Positions 45,831 through 58,107 of a stretch of 64,000 nucleotides of DNA are shown piece after piece; within the stretch, counting starts at the first letter, position 1, and each line of letters opens with the position of its first letter. Made by a program: the position numbers and the translations under genes. The stretch is from Microbacterium suaedae. GTDB lineage: Bacteria > Actinomycetota > Actinomycetes > Actinomycetales > Microbacteriaceae. The notes under the pieces are model-generated. The model did no database searches and was not told the DNA's origin. It saw only the letters and a list, made by a program, of their open reading frames with translations. Where the stretch lies: contig NZ_PNFD01000002.1 of assembly GCF_003254645.1 (NCBI RefSeq), positions 124,001-188,000 on the forward strand, in the 5' to 3' direction.

Positions 45831-46330
45831 GCGCCGCGCACCGCCTCCGCACCCCGCCGTGGCTCCCCGGCATCGCGCCGCGTGTCGGGCTTGCGCTCGC
45901 CGCATCCGCGGGAGGCCTGCTCAATGACGTGGCGCTCTGGCAGGTCACCTCTGTGCTCTGCGGCCTGCTCGCCGCGGTCGTCCCATCCGCGCGCACCGGG
46001 TATCTCGTGATCGGACTCGTCGTGATGGGTCTCCTTCAGCAGGATCCGTCCGTCGGGCGGACGTGTGCGGCCGTCCTCGTCGTGCATATGATCCACGTGC
46101 TCACCTCGGTGAGCCTCGTGGTGCCTTTCCGCGCTCGGATCACGCTGCGCGCGGCCAGGCCCGGGGCGATCCGCTTCCTGGGGGTGCAGCTGATCGCGCA
46201 GGCGGCTGCGATTCTCGCTGTCGCGATTCCCACGGGACCAGGTCTCGCATGGTTCGCACCCGTCGGGGCGGTGGCGCTCGGTGTCGTCGCTGTGGTCTTC
46301 CTCTCTCGGCTGCGCGAGGGGGCTGGCTGA
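45827..46330 (+). CDS. Integral membrane protein closing the MoxR/DUF58 operon
   Basis: A 167-residue protein with about four hydrophobic helices (about residues 20-45, 48-75, 85-104 and 120-160). I do not recognise a domain. The ATG overlaps the DUF58 stop by four bases. The next gene, uvrA, has its own promoter 75 bp downstream. Confidence 0.78.
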   Translation: MSAAHRLRTPPWLPGIAPRVGLALAASAGGLLNDVALWQVTSVLCGLLAAVVPSARTGYLVIGLVVMGLLQQDPSVGRTCAAVLVVHMIHVLTSVSLVVPFRARITLRAARPGAIRFLGVQLIAQAAAILAVAIPTGPGLAWFAPVGAVALGVVAVVFLSRLREGAG

Positions 46331-46359
46331 GGGTTCTTCGAGTTCTCTGTGCGAATCTC

Positions 46360-46375
46360 TCGAACAAATGTCCAG
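46360..46375 (+). promoter_or_regulatory. Candidate LexA (SOS) box before uvrA
   Basis: TCGAAC-AAAT-GTCCAG: the left half matches the actinobacterial LexA half-site (TCGAAC) exactly, while the right half matches GTTCGA at three of six positions. It lies at the -35 position for the TAGACT box of uvrA. Confidence 0.5.
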
Positions 46376-46392
46376 TTGTCGGTGATCCGCCC

Positions 46393-46398
46393 TAGACT
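46393..46398 (+). promoter_or_regulatory. -10 box (TAGACT) of leaderless uvrA
   Basis: TAGACT, six bases, then GTG 46405. Confidence 0.6.
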
Positions 46399-46404
46399 TG
46401 TCGC

Positions 46405-49335
46405 GTGCCGATCATCCCCGTGAAAACCGACCAGAAGATCACCGTGCGTGGAGCGCGCGTGCACAACCTCAAGAACGTCGATCTCGAGGTCCCGCGCGAC
46501 TCGATGATCGTGTTCACGGGTCTCAGCGGATCGGGCAAGTCGAGCCTCGCCTTCGACACGATCTTCGCCGAGGGGCAGCGTCGCTACGTCGAGTCGCTCA
46601 GCGCCTACGCCCGCCAGTTCCTCGGGCAGGTCGACCGCCCCGATGTCGACGCCATCGAGGGGCTCAGCCCGGCTGTGTCGATCGACCAGAAGTCGACCAA
46701 CCGCAACCCGCGCTCGACGGTCGGGACGATCACCGAGATCTACGACTACATGCGCCTCCTCTGGGCGCGCATCGGCATCGCCCACTGCCCGAGCTGCGGG
46801 GAGCGCATCGAGCGGCAGACCGTGCAGCAGATCGCCGATCAGCTCGTCGAGCTGCCCGAGGGTACGCGTTTCCAGATCGTCGCGCCTGTCGTCAGCCAGA
46901 AGAAGGGTGAGTTCGTCGACCTCTTCCAGGAGCTCGGTTCGAAGGGCTTCTCGCGCGCAATCGTCGATGGTGAGCTCATCCAGTTGTCTGAGCCGCCGAA
47001 GCTCAAGAAGTCGTACAAGCACGACATCTCCGTCGTCGTCGACCGCCTCGTCGCGCGCGGCGAGGGCATCGTCGACCGCATCACCGACTCGGTCGAGACG
47101 GCGCGCGACCTCGCGGGCGGTGTCATCCAGGTCAACCTCGTGGACGAAGAAGGCGACGACGCCTGGCAGTCGTTCAGCGAGAACCTCGCCTGCCCGAACG
47201 GGCATGCGCTGCAGCTGACCGAGATCGAGCCGCGCACGTTCTCCTTCAATGCTCCGTTCGGCGCGTGCCCCGCCTGCTCGGGCCTCGGCACGAAGATGTC
47301 TGTCGATACCGACCTCATGCTCGCCGACGACGAGCTCTCGATCGCCGAGGGCGTGATCATCCCGTGGACGACGCAGGGCAAGGGGCTGTTCCAGTACTAC
47401 GAGCGGCTGCTCGAGGGCCTCGCCGCCGACCTCAGCTTCTCGTTGCACACGCCGTGGGCCGCGTTGCCTGAGGTCGTGCGCGAGGCGGTTCTCTACGGCC
47501 AGGACTACAAGGTGAATGTCCGCTACAAGAACCGCTGGGGTCGCGAGGTCCGGTACGCGAGCGGATTCGAGGGTGTCGTTCCCTACATCGAGCGCCAGTA
47601 TGCGCAGGCCGAGTCCGACACCCAGCGCGCCCGCTGGGCCGACTATCTGCGTGAGATCCCCTGTTCTGTCTGCAACGGGGCCCGGCTCAAGCCCGAGGTT
47701 CTCGCTGTCACGGTTGCAGGTCGGTCGATCGCCGAGGCCGCCGACCTGAGCCTCGACGAGTCGATGGAGCTCGTGAACTCGATCGAGCTCACCGACCGTG
47801 AGGCGATGATCGCCGCTCAGGTGCTGCGCGAGATCCGGGTGCGGCTCGAGTTCCTGCTGCGCGTCGGGCTCGACTATCTGACTCTCAGTCGGTCCGCCGG
47901 GTCGCTCTCGGGTGGCGAGGCGCAGCGTATCCGCCTTGCGACGCAGATCGGAACTGGCCTGACGGGCGTGCTCTATGTGCTCGATGAGCCCTCGATCGGC
48001 TTGCATCAGCGGGACAATCGCCGCCTCATCGAGACGCTCGAGGCGCTGCGCGACCTCGGCAACACTCTCGTCGTCGTCGAGCACGACGAAGAGACGATCG
48101 AGTCGAGCGACTGGGTCGTCGATATCGGTCCACGCGCAGGTGAGGGCGGGGGAGAGGTCATCCACTCCGGCCCATACGCCGAGCTGGCGAACGAGGAGCG
48201 CTCGATCACGGGCGACTACCTGTCGGGCCGACGGGAGATCCCCACGCCCGCGAAGCGTCGCAAGATCGATCGGAAGCGCATGCTGCGCGTGGTCGGCGCG
48301 CGCGAGAACAACCTCCGCGAGGTCGACGCCGACATCCCGCTCGGCGTCTTCACGGCCGTCACGGGGGTGAGCGGATCCGGCAAGTCGACGCTCATCAACG
48401 ACATCCTGTTCGAGGTGCTCGCGCAGAAGCTCAACGGCGCGCGCACCGTCCCGGGCAAGCACAAGCGCGTGACGGGCCTCGAGCATCTCGACAAGGTCGT
48501 CCACGTCGACCAGGCGCCCATCGGCCGCACGCCGCGCTCGAACCCGGCGACGTACACGGGCGTGTTTGACCGAATCCGCACGCTGTTCGCCGAGACCCCC
48601 GAGGCGAAGGTCCGCGGCTATCAAGCCGGTCGGTTCAGCTTCAACGTCAAGGGCGGGCGCTGCGAGGCCTGCTCGGGCGACGGCACCCTGAAGATCGAGA
48701 TGAACTTCCTGCCGGATGTGTACGTCGACTGCGAGGTCTGCGAGGGCAAGCGCTACAACCGCGACACATTGCAGGTTCACTACAAGGGCAAGAACATCGC
48801 CGAGGTGCTCGAGATGTCGATCGCCGAGGCGGCCGAGTTCTTCGAACCGATCCAGGCGATCCACCGCTACATGAAGACGCTGGTCGACGTTGGTCTCGGA
48901 TACGTGCGGCTTGGGCAGGCTGCGACCACGCTGTCGGGCGGTGAGGCTCAGCGCGTCAAGCTCGCCACCGAACTGCAGAAGCGCAGCAAGGGGCGCAGCG
49001 TCTACGTGCTCGACGAGCCGACGACGGGTCTGCACTTCGAAGACGTGCGCAAGCTGCTGGAGGTGCTGAACGGACTCGTCGAGAAGGGCAACACGGTCGT
49101 GGTGATCGAGCACAACCTCGACGTCATCAAGTCGGCCGACTGGATCATCGATCTCGGCCCCGAGGGCGGATCCGGTGGCGGCATGATCGTCGCGACGGGA
49201 ACGCCTGAGCAGGTCGCGAAGCACGAGACCAGTCACACGGGCGCCTTCCTCGCGGAGACGCTCGGATACGTCGACCGGCGTCGCGCCGGGGCGTCGGCGA
49301 CGGGCGACCGGGCGGCCGCGGCACGGGCGAGGTAG
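46405..49335 (+). CDS. uvrA: Excinuclease ABC subunit A
   Basis: A 976-residue ABC-type damage sensor of nucleotide excision repair. Two Walker A motifs are [14 protein letters not shown] and [13 protein letters not shown], and signature motifs [16 protein letters not shown] and [15 protein letters not shown] are present. Zinc modules include CPSCGE, the variant first module CPNGH/CPACSG (the second Cys replaced, as I recall from other actinobacteria), and CEACSG/CEVCEG. GTG 46405 follows TAGACT by six bases with no ribosome site. A candidate LexA box suggests SOS control. uvrC follows after 3 bp. Confidence 0.97.
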   Translation: MPIIPVKTDQKITVRGARVHNLKNVDLEVPRDSMIVFTGLSGSGKSSLAFDTIFAEGQRRYVESLSAYARQFLGQVDRPDVDAIEGLSPAVSIDQKSTNRNPRSTVGTITEIYDYMRLLWARIGIAHCPSCGERIERQTVQQIADQLVELPEGTRFQIVAPVVSQKKGEFVDLFQELGSKGFSRAIVDGELIQLSEPPKLKKSYKHDISVVVDRLVARGEGIVDRITDSVETARDLAGGVIQVNLVDEEGDDAWQSFSENLACPNGHALQLTEIEPRTFSFNAPFGACPACSGLGTKMSVDTDLMLADDELSIAEGVIIPWTTQGKGLFQYYERLLEGLAADLSFSLHTPWAALPEVVREAVLYGQDYKVNVRYKNRWGREVRYASGFEGVVPYIERQYAQAESDTQRARWADYLREIPCSVCNGARLKPEVLAVTVAGRSIAEAADLSLDESMELVNSIELTDREAMIAAQVLREIRVRLEFLLRVGLDYLTLSRSAGSLSGGEAQRIRLATQIGTGLTGVLYVLDEPSIGLHQRDNRRLIETLEALRDLGNTLVVVEHDEETIESSDWVVDIGPRAGEGGGEVIHSGPYAELANEERSITGDYLSGRREIPTPAKRRKIDRKRMLRVVGARENNLREVDADIPLGVFTAVTGVSGSGKSTLINDILFEVLAQKLNGARTVPGKHKRVTGLEHLDKVVHVDQAPIGRTPRSNPATYTGVFDRIRTLFAETPEAKVRGYQAGRFSFNVKGGRCEACSGDGTLKIEMNFLPDVYVDCEVCEGKRYNRDTLQVHYKGKNIAEVLEMSIAEAAEFFEPIQAIHRYMKTLVDVGLGYVRLGQAATTLSGGEAQRVKLATELQKRSKGRSVYVLDEPTTGLHFEDVRKLLEVLNGLVEKGNTVVVIEHNLDVIKSADWIIDLGPEGGSGGGMIVATGTPEQVAKHETSHTGAFLAETLGYVDRRRAGASATGDRAAAARAR

Positions 49336-49338
49336 TCG

Positions 49339-51246
49339 GTGGCCGAGCACCTTCCGTACAAGCCGAAGCCGGGGGAGATCCCGACGAACCCCGGCGTCTA
49401 CCGCTTCCTCGACGCCGACGGGCGCGTGCTCTACGTCGGCAAGGCGAAGAATCTGCGTCAGCGGCTGTCGAACTACTTCGCGCCGCTGCGAACTCTGCAT
49501 GAGCGCACGCGACGCATGGTCACGACCGCCGTGAAGGTCGAGTGGACGGTCGTCCCGACCGACGTCGATTCCCTGCAGCTCGAGTATCAGTGGATCAAGG
49601 AGTTCGACCCACCGTTCAACGTCAAGTACCGCGACGACAAGTCGTATCCGTTTCTCGCCGTCACGCTCGCCGACGAGGCGCCGCGCGTCATGGTCACGCG
49701 CAATCGGCGGATCCGCGGGGCGAAGTACTTCGGGCCCTATCCGAAGGTGTGGGCCGTGCGCGACACGATCGACCTCATGCTCAAGGTGTTCCCGATCCGC
49801 ACCTGCAGCGATTCGTCGTACAAGCGCGCCATGCAGACGGGCAAGCCGTGTTTCCCCGGGCAGATCGGCAAGTGCGGCGGGCCATGCTCGCAGAGAGTGA
49901 CGATCGACGAGCATCGGGCGATCGTCGACGACTTCGTGGCCTTCATGCAGGGCGGCGACGAACGCTTCACCCGTGAGCTCACGGCGCAGATGAAAGAGGC
50001 CGCGGCCGCCCTCGATTTCGAGCTCGCCGCGCGATATCGCGACCAGCTCGAGTCGATCGATGCCGTGCTCACGAAGAGCGCGCTCGTGCTGCCCGAGAAG
50101 GCCGATGCGGATCTCTTCGGCATCGCCGAAGACGAGCTCGACGCCGCCGTGCACGTGTTCATCGTGCGCGGTGGCCGGGTGCGCGGCGTCTCGTCACACA
50201 CGATCGACAAGGAACTCGACATCTCGGGCGGCGAACTCGTCGACCAGGTGCTGCAGCGCGCCTACGGCGAGGCCTCCGGTGCCGATGTGCCGCGGCACGT
50301 GATCGTGCCGACTCTGCCGCCGGCGCACGACGAACTCGAGCAGTTCCTCCGTGAGCGGCGCGGGGCGAAGGTCGAGATCCAGGTCGCGCAGCGTGGGCAA
50401 CGCGCCGAGCTTATGCGCAGCGCGAGCCTCAACGCACAGCAGGCTCTCGTGCGCCACAAGTCGAAGCGCACGAGCGACTTCGCGACCAGGTCGCAGGCTC
50501 TCGCCGATCTCCAGGACGCCCTGGGAATGAACGAGGCGCCCCTGCGTATCGAGTGCTACGACATCTCCCATCTGCAGGGCACGAACGTCGTCGGTTCCAT
50601 GGTCGTCTTCGAAGACGGTCTGCCGCGCAAGGACCAGTACCGGTCGTTCTCGATCGCTTCGACGACCGACGACACCGACAGCATCCGTCAGGTGCTCACG
50701 CGCCGCCTCGCTCATCTCGACGAGCCGGAGGAGCCGACCGTCGACGCGGTGGAGCTCGCGACGCGCGACGAGGACGGCGTCGTCACCGAGACGAACACAC
50801 GGCGCCGATTCTCGTATCCGCCGCAGCTACTGCTCGTGGATGGCGGCCAGCCACAGGTGAACGCGGCGGCCCGGGCGCTCCGCGAATCGGGGCGCTCCGA
50901 CATCGCGCTCGCCGGCATCGCGAAGCGTCTGGAAGAGCTCTGGCTGCCCGACGACGATTTCCCCGTGATCCTGCCGCGCTCCTCTGAGGCCCTCTATCTC
51001 GTGCAGCGACTGCGCGACGAGGCGCACCGTTTCGCGATCCGCCACCAGCGATCGCGAAGAAAACGCGACATCCGCAGCGTGCTCGGCGACGTGCCTGGTC
51101 TCGGTGACGCCCGCATCAAGGCGCTTCTGCGGCACTTCGGATCCGTTGCGGCGCTGCGGCAGGCGACTGTTCCGCAGCTTCAGGAGCTGCCGGGCATCGG
51201 CCCGAGGCTTGCCGAGACGATCCACCAGACGCTGGCCCGTGGGTGA
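49339..51246 (+). CDS. uvrC: Excinuclease ABC subunit C
   Basis: A 635-residue repair endonuclease that makes both incisions beside a lesion. The N-terminal GIY-YIG nuclease is [20 protein letters not shown], a UVR domain is near residues 205-240 ([21 protein letters not shown]), the RNase H-like 5'-incision domain includes [20 protein letters not shown], and C-terminal helix-hairpin-helix motifs lie in [16 protein letters not shown] and [16 protein letters not shown] 49339 is 3 bp from the uvrA stop, so it is cotranscribed with it. rapZ follows, the standard actinobacterial order. Confidence 0.97.
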   Translation: MAEHLPYKPKPGEIPTNPGVYRFLDADGRVLYVGKAKNLRQRLSNYFAPLRTLHERTRRMVTTAVKVEWTVVPTDVDSLQLEYQWIKEFDPPFNVKYRDDKSYPFLAVTLADEAPRVMVTRNRRIRGAKYFGPYPKVWAVRDTIDLMLKVFPIRTCSDSSYKRAMQTGKPCFPGQIGKCGGPCSQRVTIDEHRAIVDDFVAFMQGGDERFTRELTAQMKEAAAALDFELAARYRDQLESIDAVLTKSALVLPEKADADLFGIAEDELDAAVHVFIVRGGRVRGVSSHTIDKELDISGGELVDQVLQRAYGEASGADVPRHVIVPTLPPAHDELEQFLRERRGAKVEIQVAQRGQRAELMRSASLNAQQALVRHKSKRTSDFATRSQALADLQDALGMNEAPLRIECYDISHLQGTNVVGSMVVFEDGLPRKDQYRSFSIASTTDDTDSIRQVLTRRLAHLDEPEEPTVDAVELATRDEDGVVTETNTRRRFSYPPQLLLVDGGQPQVNAAARALRESGRSDIALAGIAKRLEELWLPDDDFPVILPRSSEALYLVQRLRDEAHRFAIRHQRSRRKRDIRSVLGDVPGLGDARIKALLRHFGSVAALRQATVPQLQELPGIGPRLAETIHQTLARG

Positions 51247-51266
51247 ATCGGGCCACGTGCACCCGA

Positions 51267-51272
51267 TAGTGT
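51267..51272 (+). promoter_or_regulatory. -10 box (TAGTGT) of leaderless rapZ
   Basis: TAGTGT, seven bases, then GTG 51280. Confidence 0.5.
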
Positions 51273-51279
51273 GGCGAAT

Positions 51280-52158
51280 GTGACCGACGAAAGCGATACC
51301 AGGGGAGAGATCCTGATCGTGACCGGCATGTCCGGCGCAGGGAGATCCACGGTCGCGAACGCGCTCGAGGATCACGGGTGGTATGTCGTCGACAACCTCC
51401 CGCCGCAGATGCTGCAGCCCCTGTTCGAGCTCGCTGGACGCGTCGGAGAGCAGATGCCGCGCGTCGCGGCCGTCGTCGACGTTCGTGGCGGCGGAATGTT
51501 CGCCGAGCTTCCGGCGGCCGCGCAGCAGCTGCGCGACGCGAACAATCTGCGCATCGTCTTCCTCGACGCAAGCGACGAGGTGCTCGTCCGCCGGTTCGAG
51601 CAGGTTCGACGCCCGCACCCTCTGCAGGCAGACGGCACTCTTCTGGACGGGATCCGGGAGGAGCGCCGTCAGCTGCAGGCCGTGCGCGAGCGCAGCGACG
51701 TGACGATCGATACGTCGAATCTCAACGTCCACCAGCTTGCGCGCCGCACGGCCGACCTCTTCGAGGACGACGATGCCCCCCGCCATCGGGCGACGATCCT
51801 CAGCTTCGGGTTCAAATACGGACTCCCCGCCGACGCCGACCTTGTGGCCGATATGCGGTTCTTGCCGAACCCGTTCTGGGACGACGAACTGCGTCACCTG
51901 ACGGGCGAAGACGAGAAGGTGCGAGACTTCGTGCTCGCGCAGCCGGGGGCTTCGGAGTTCCTTGAGGCGTATGCCGAGGCGATCAAGCCGGTGCTCGAGG
52001 GATACCAGCGCGAGAACAAGAATCACTCGACGATCGCGATCGGCTGCACGGGCGGCAAGCATCGTTCCGTCGCCATGTCGCTCGCCCTCGGCTCGCTTCT
52101 GGGTGGTCTGCCCGGGGTCCAGGTGCGCGTACGACATCGCGACCTCGGCCGCGAGTGA
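51280..52158 (+). CDS. rapZ: RNase adapter RapZ (YvcJ family P-loop protein)
   Basis: A 292-residue nucleotide-binding protein with an N-terminal Walker A motif VTGMSGAGRSTVANALED and a C-terminal domain with GFKYGLPADADLVADMRFLPNPFW and IGCTGGKHRSV. In E. coli RapZ controls amino-sugar RNA decay; in actinobacteria it hydrolyses nucleotides and its exact role is less clear. GTG 51280 is chosen because TAGTGT lies seven bases upstream; an earlier GTG at 51271 lies within that box. whiA follows, as usual. Confidence 0.94.
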   Translation: MTDESDTRGEILIVTGMSGAGRSTVANALEDHGWYVVDNLPPQMLQPLFELAGRVGEQMPRVAAVVDVRGGGMFAELPAAAQQLRDANNLRIVFLDASDEVLVRRFEQVRRPHPLQADGTLLDGIREERRQLQAVRERSDVTIDTSNLNVHQLARRTADLFEDDDAPRHRATILSFGFKYGLPADADLVADMRFLPNPFWDDELRHLTGEDEKVRDFVLAQPGASEFLEAYAEAIKPVLEGYQRENKNHSTIAIGCTGGKHRSVAMSLALGSLLGGLPGVQVRVRHRDLGRE

Positions 52159-52229
52159 CGCCGGGCCTGCACCTCTTTCATAACCCGATCCGCTGGGAGT
52201 TCGGCCACGGCTCGGCAGAGGGCGGCCGG

Positions 52230-52259
52230 TAGGCTGGGACACCCGCTCTGAGCCAGAGC
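52230..52259 (+). promoter_or_regulatory. whiA promoter (-10 TAGGCT) and leader hairpin
   Basis: TAGGCT at 52230-52235 would start a leader of about 45 nt that contains the small hairpin GCTCTG-AGC-CAGAGC (52245-52259) before a GAGGAG ribosome site. Confidence 0.5.
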
Positions 52260-52286
52260 GTGACGCCTTTTCGAGTGAGGAGATCC

Positions 52287-53267
52287 GTGGCACTGACCGC
52301 CGAAGTGAAGGCCGAGCTCATCGCCGTGCGCGACCCGCGCCCGAGCGTGAGAGTCGCCGAGACGACCGCGCTTCTGCGCTTCGCCGGAGGCCTGCACTCC
52401 ATCGCGGGACGCGTCGCCGTCGAGGCCGAGGTCGATGATCGGCGCCTCGCGCTGCGGACGGCACGCGACATCGCCGAGATCTACGGCGTGCGCCCCGAGC
52501 TCGCGCACATCCAGGCTTCCGGTGCGCGCGAGGGCGAGCGATTCGCCGTGCGCATCGTCAAGGGCGGCGAGACGCTCGCCCGGCAGACCGGCCTGCTCGA
52601 CATGCGCCGCCGCCCCGTGCGCGGCCTGCCGAACAAACTCACCACCGGCAATCAGGAAGATCTCGCCGCCGTCTGGCGCGGAGCCTTCCTTGCCTCGGGA
52701 TCCGTCTCTGAACCGGGTCGCTCGGCTTCTCTCGAGGTCTCCTGCCCCTCCGGTGAGGCCGGCATGGCGCTCGTCGGTGCAGCCCACCGGATCGGGATCG
52801 CCGCCAAGCAGCGCGAGGTGCGAGGCGTTCCGCGCGTGGTCATTCGCGACGCAGAGGCGATTCGCGGCATGCTTCTCGCGATGGGCGCGTCCTCCGCAGC
52901 CGAGAGCTGGGATGAGATGCGTCAGCGCCGCGAGGTGCGCGCGGGCGTGAACCGTCTGGTGAACTTCGACGACGCGAATCTGCGTCGGTCCGCGCAGGCT
53001 GCTGTCGCGGCGTGCGCACGCGTCGAGCGCGCCCTCGAGATCCTCGGTGAGGACGTCCCCGACCATCTCAAGCAGGCCGGCGAGCTGCGCCTTGCGCACC
53101 GCGACGCGAGCCTCGACGAACTCGGCCACCACGCGGATCCTCCGCTCACGAAGGACGCCGTCGCCGGTCGGATCCGTCGCCTTCTCGCGATGGCCGACAA
53201 GCGCGCGACCGCCGAGAAGATCCCGGGAACGGAGTCGGCCGTTCCGCCGCAGGCTGAGGGCGCCTGA
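52287..53267 (+). CDS. whiA: WhiA sporulation/cell-division regulator homologue
   Basis: A 326-residue DNA-binding protein. The N-terminal LAGLIDADG-homing-endonuclease-like domain (about residues 20-200) includes [13 protein letters not shown] and [13 protein letters not shown]-terminal helix-turn-helix covers about 230-305 ([22 protein letters not shown] and [25 protein letters not shown]). In Streptomyces it drives sporulation septation; in non-sporulating actinobacteria it is retained near rapZ with cell-division or general roles. GTG 52287 follows GAGGAG. Confidence 0.95.
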   Translation: MALTAEVKAELIAVRDPRPSVRVAETTALLRFAGGLHSIAGRVAVEAEVDDRRLALRTARDIAEIYGVRPELAHIQASGAREGERFAVRIVKGGETLARQTGLLDMRRRPVRGLPNKLTTGNQEDLAAVWRGAFLASGSVSEPGRSASLEVSCPSGEAGMALVGAAHRIGIAAKQREVRGVPRVVIRDAEAIRGMLLAMGASSAAESWDEMRQRREVRAGVNRLVNFDDANLRRSAQAAVAACARVERALEILGEDVPDHLKQAGELRLAHRDASLDELGHHADPPLTKDAVAGRIRRLLAMADKRATAEKIPGTESAVPPQAEGA

Positions 53268-53334
53268 GCCACCTCGGACGGGCCTTCGCGGTCACGAGTT
53301 GTCACGCGCGTGTGCCCTCCGCCGCTCGCGTCAC

Positions 53335-53340
53335 TAGGAT
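53335..53340 (+). promoter_or_regulatory. Candidate -10 box (TAGGAT) of sodA
   Basis: TAGGAT about 65 bp before ATG 53405 would give a leader of about 58 nt. No fitting -35 box is seen. Confidence 0.45.
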
Positions 53341-53404
53341 GAGATCGTCCGCTCGGATCGCGGCATGCGATACCGAGGATCCGGCACGAAAGAGAAGGCG
53401 ACTG

Positions 53405-54031
53405 ATGGCCAAGTACACTCTTCCCGAACTCACCTACGACTACGGCGCTCTCGAGCCGCACATCAGCGGCCGCATCATGGAGCTGCACCACTCGAAGCAC
53501 CACGCCACGTATGTCGGGGGCGCCAACACGGCTCTCGAGCAGATGGCCGAGGCTCGCGAGACGGGCAACTTCGGCGCCATCAACAAGCTCGAGAAGGACC
53601 TTGCGTTCAACCTCGGCGGACACACGAACCACTCGATCTTCTGGACGAACCTCACGCCGGAGGGGCAGGAGCGTCCCGAGGGTGAGATCGCCGCGGCGAT
53701 CGATGAGCACTTCGGATCGTTCGAGGGCTTCCAGGGTCAGTTCACCGCCGCCGCGCTCGGGATCCAGGGCTCCGGCTGGGCCGGCGTCTTCTGGGACTCG
53801 ATTGGTCAGAACCTCATCATCCAGCAGTTCTTCGACCAGCAGTCGCAGTTCGCTGCCGGCACGGTTCCGGTCCTGCTGCTCGACATGTGGGAGCACGCCT
53901 TCTACCTCGACTACCAGAACGTCAAGGCCGACTACGTCAAGGCGTTCTGGAACATCGTCAACTGGGACAACGTGACCGAGCGCTTCAACACGGCTCGCGA
54001 GAAGACCTCGGGCCTTCTGGTCGCGAACTGA
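53405..54031 (+). CDS. sodA: Superoxide dismutase, Mn/Fe type
   Basis: A 208-residue cytosolic enzyme that converts superoxide to O2 and H2O2. The metal ligands are in [15 protein letters not shown] (His 27 region), [10 protein letters not shown], and [12 protein letters not shown] (Asp and His). The sequence does not settle manganese versus iron; manganese is most likely. GAAGG precedes the ATG. It lies between whiA and gap, and a long imperfect hairpin ends its transcript. Confidence 0.96.
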   Translation: MAKYTLPELTYDYGALEPHISGRIMELHHSKHHATYVGGANTALEQMAEARETGNFGAINKLEKDLAFNLGGHTNHSIFWTNLTPEGQERPEGEIAAAIDEHFGSFEGFQGQFTAAALGIQGSGWAGVFWDSIGQNLIIQQFFDQQSQFAAGTVPVLLLDMWEHAFYLDYQNVKADYVKAFWNIVNWDNVTERFNTAREKTSGLLVAN

Positions 54032-54037
54032 CGCATG

Positions 54038-54074
54038 GGCCGGGTCGTCGGAGTGCGGATCCGATGGCCCGGCT
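54038..54074 (+). terminator. Imperfect 15-bp hairpin after sodA
   Basis: Bases 54038-54052 pair with 54060-54074 (a few G-U pairs) around a 7-nt loop, six bases after the sodA stop. Confidence 0.6.
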
Positions 54075-54133
54075 CGTCCCACTTTCACCCAGCACCACCC
54101 ATCAATCGCCTCGGCACGAGGCAGACACAATAG

Positions 54134-55147
<1,014 letters not shown>

Positions 55148-55183
55148 TCCGGCTCCGCGAGCCGCATCACCACATCCGATGAT

Positions 55184-55232
55184 CGAACGCCCGTCCGCAC
55201 CGCGATCCGCTTCGCGGGCGGGCGGGCGTTCG
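55184..55232 (+). terminator. 15-bp hairpin between gap and pgk
   Basis: Bases 55184-55198 pair with 55218-55232 (one G-U) around a 19-nt loop. No T-run follows, so it may be a partial terminator or a mRNA stabiliser. Confidence 0.6.
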
Positions 55233-55249
55233 CTGCAGATTGGCGAGAA

Positions 55250-56454
<1,205 letters not shown>

Positions 56455-56464
<10 letters not shown>

Positions 56465-57243
56465 CCCGTACCCCGCTGATCGCGGGCAATTGGAAGATGA
56501 ACCTCGACCACCTGCAGGCGGTCGCCCTCGTGCAGAAGCTCCACTGGAGCCTCAAGGACGCATCGCACGATTTCGACGACGTCGACGTGACGCTGTTCCC
56601 GCCGTTCACCGATCTGCGCAGCGTGCAGACGCTGCTCGACGCCGACAAGATCCCGTTCGGCCTCGGCGCACAGGACCTGTCGACGCAGGACTCGGGCGCC
56701 TACACGGGTGAGGTCTCGGGCGCGTTCCTCGCCAAGCTGAACTGTGGATCCGTCATCATCGGCCACTCGGAGCGCCGCGAGCACCACGCCGAGACCGACG
56801 AGGTCGTGAACGCGAAGGTCACGGCCGCCCTCCGGCACGGTCTCGTGCCCGTGATCTGCATCGGCGAGACGAGCGAGGATCTCGAGAAGCACGGCGCGAG
56901 CGCCGTCCCGGTGGCGCAGCTCGAGAAGGCGCTCGACGGCGTCGCGAGCGACGCCGAGATCGTCGTCGCGTACGAGCCGGTCTGGGCGATCGGGTCGGGA
57001 CAGGCGGCGACGCCCGAGCAGGCTCAGGAGGTCTGCCAGAAGCTGCGCGAGGTCATCCGCGCGAAGCTGGGCGATGCCGCGGCCGACGCGACCCGCGTGC
57101 TGTACGGCGGATCCGTCAAGTCGAACAACATCGCCTCTTTCATGCGCGAGCCCGACATCGACGGCGCGCTTGTCGGCGGCGGAAGCCTCAAGGTCGACGA
57201 GTTCAGCTCGATCATCCGCTTCCAGAAGCACGTCGGCGTGTGA
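56455..57243 (+). CDS. tpiA: Triosephosphate isomerase
   Basis: A 262-residue TIM-barrel enzyme. Catalytic Lys is in AGNWKMN (about residue 14), the electrophilic His is in IGHSERR, and the catalytic base Glu is in VAYEPVWAIGSG. The phosphate loop is VLYGGSVKSNN. ATG 56455 is chosen because GGAGG lies seven bases before it; ATG 56461, two codons later, is possible. It overlaps the pgk stop. Confidence 0.96.
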
Positions 57244-57300
57244 ATCGACGGGCGGATCCGGCTTCGCCGTCCGCCTGATCGAGCCGTCTTTTCCCTCGTG

Positions 57301-57328
57301 TGCCGTCGCAAGTTTTCCTGCGGCGGCA
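57301..57328 (+). terminator. Hairpin between tpiA and secG
   Basis: TGCCGTCGCA pairs with TGCGGCGGCA (one G-U) around AGTTTTCC, 57 bp after the tpiA stop. It overlaps the upstream side of the secG promoter. Confidence 0.45.
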
Positions 57329-57337
57329 CACGGCACG

Positions 57338-57343
57338 TATACT
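57338..57343 (+). promoter_or_regulatory. -10 box (TATACT) of secG-rbpA
   Basis: TATACT about 50 bp before the secG start, with no good -35 box. Confidence 0.5.
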
Positions 57344-57393
57344 GAGGGTTTGTGCGGCCGCCCAAGCGGCGCACGACGGAAAGGCCACACCGC

Positions 57394-57642
57394 GTGCAGA
57401 TTCTCGAGTTCATCCTGCAGGTCCTGCTCGGCATCACGAGCCTCCTGCTCACGCTGTTCATCCTCATGCACAAGGGTCGCGGCGGCGGCCTGTCCGATAT
57501 GTTCGGTGGCGGGATGTCGCAGGCCGTGAGCTCATCGGGCTCGGCCGAGCGTATGCTCAACTACCTCACGATCATCCTCGCGCTCGTGTGGTTCCTGTCG
57601 ATCGTCGGCCTCGGCCTCATCACGAAGTTCCAGGTGCTCTGA
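57394..57642 (+). CDS. secG: Preprotein translocase subunit SecG
   Basis: An 82-residue membrane protein with two transmembrane helices (about residues 1-24 and 55-78) and the Gly-rich cytoplasmic loop HKGRGGGLSDMFGGG, typical of SecG. It supports SecYEG protein export. GTG 57394 is chosen because it begins the first helix and an AAAGG site lies upstream. Its stop shares one base with the start of rbpA. Confidence 0.95.
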   Translation: MQILEFILQVLLGITSLLLTLFILMHKGRGGGLSDMFGGGMSQAVSSSGSAERMLNYLTIILALVWFLSIVGLGLITKFQVL

Positions 57643-57995
57643 TGGCAGGCGGCGCGAGCGCGATCCGCGGGACGCGGGTCGGATCCGGCCCCATGGGCGA
57701 GCAGGACCACGGTCACCAGGCCGACCGTACTGCTGTGTCTTACTGGGACGCCGAGGGCAATGAGGTCGTCAAGTACTACGCGGCCGACATCTCCGAGGAC
57801 GAGATCCCCGAAGTCGTCGATCACCCGAAGTCGGGTCTCCCGGCCGGGCGCGACAAGAACGACCCGCCGGCGCCCGAGAAGTTGCAGGCGTACAAGTCGC
57901 ATCTCGAGTACGTCAAGGAGCGTCGTTCGGACGATGAAGCCGACGAGCTTCTCGAAGATGCGCTGAAGAAGGTCCGCGAGAAGCGCGGAGAGTGA
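57642..57995 (+). CDS. rbpA: RNA polymerase-binding protein RbpA
   Basis: A 117-residue actinobacterial transcription factor that binds the primary sigma factor and stabilises the promoter open complex. The conserved RGTRVGSGP lies near residues 9-17, the core domain is around RTAVSYWDAEGNEVVKYYA, and the C-terminal sigma-interaction region covers PAPEKLQAYKSHLEYVKERRSD. The ATG overlaps the secG stop (TGATG). A strong terminator follows. Confidence 0.95.
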   Translation: MAGGASAIRGTRVGSGPMGEQDHGHQADRTAVSYWDAEGNEVVKYYAADISEDEIPEVVDHPKSGLPAGRDKNDPPAPEKLQAYKSHLEYVKERRSDDEADELLEDALKKVREKRGE

Positions 57996-58005
57996 TCCTC
58001 TCGTG

Positions 58006-58039
58006 ACGAAGTGCCCCGCCGTTCGGCGGGGCACTTCGT
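58006..58039 (+). terminator. Intrinsic terminator after rbpA
   Basis: A perfect 15-bp stem (58006-58020 with 58025-58039), loop GTTC, followed by CGTTTCG. Confidence 0.85.
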
Positions 58040-58071
58040 CGTTTCGTGGGCCAGTCTCACAATCATTACTC

Positions 58072-58100
58072 TTGACTTATATAAGCATTGAGTGAAGGAT
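58072..58100 (+). promoter_or_regulatory. ArsR-gene promoter with operator palindrome
   Basis: The -35 TTGACT (58072-58077) is 17 bp from AAGGAT (58095-58100). The perfect palindrome CTTATATAAG (58076-58085) sits in the spacer and is a likely binding site for the ArsR protein itself. Confidence 0.6.
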
Positions 58101-58107
58101 ATGAGGC

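Noticed and set aside
46036-50154. Very long open frame on the minus strand opposite uvrA and uvrC
   Set aside because: It lies antisense to two certain genes, its translation is Arg/Asp/Val-rich low-complexity, and such frames arise from the G/C third-position bias of high-G+C genes.
52260-52286. Extended N-terminus of WhiA starting upstream
   Set aside because: The frame before GTG 52287 contains the ribosome binding site GAGGAG and is not conserved sequence.
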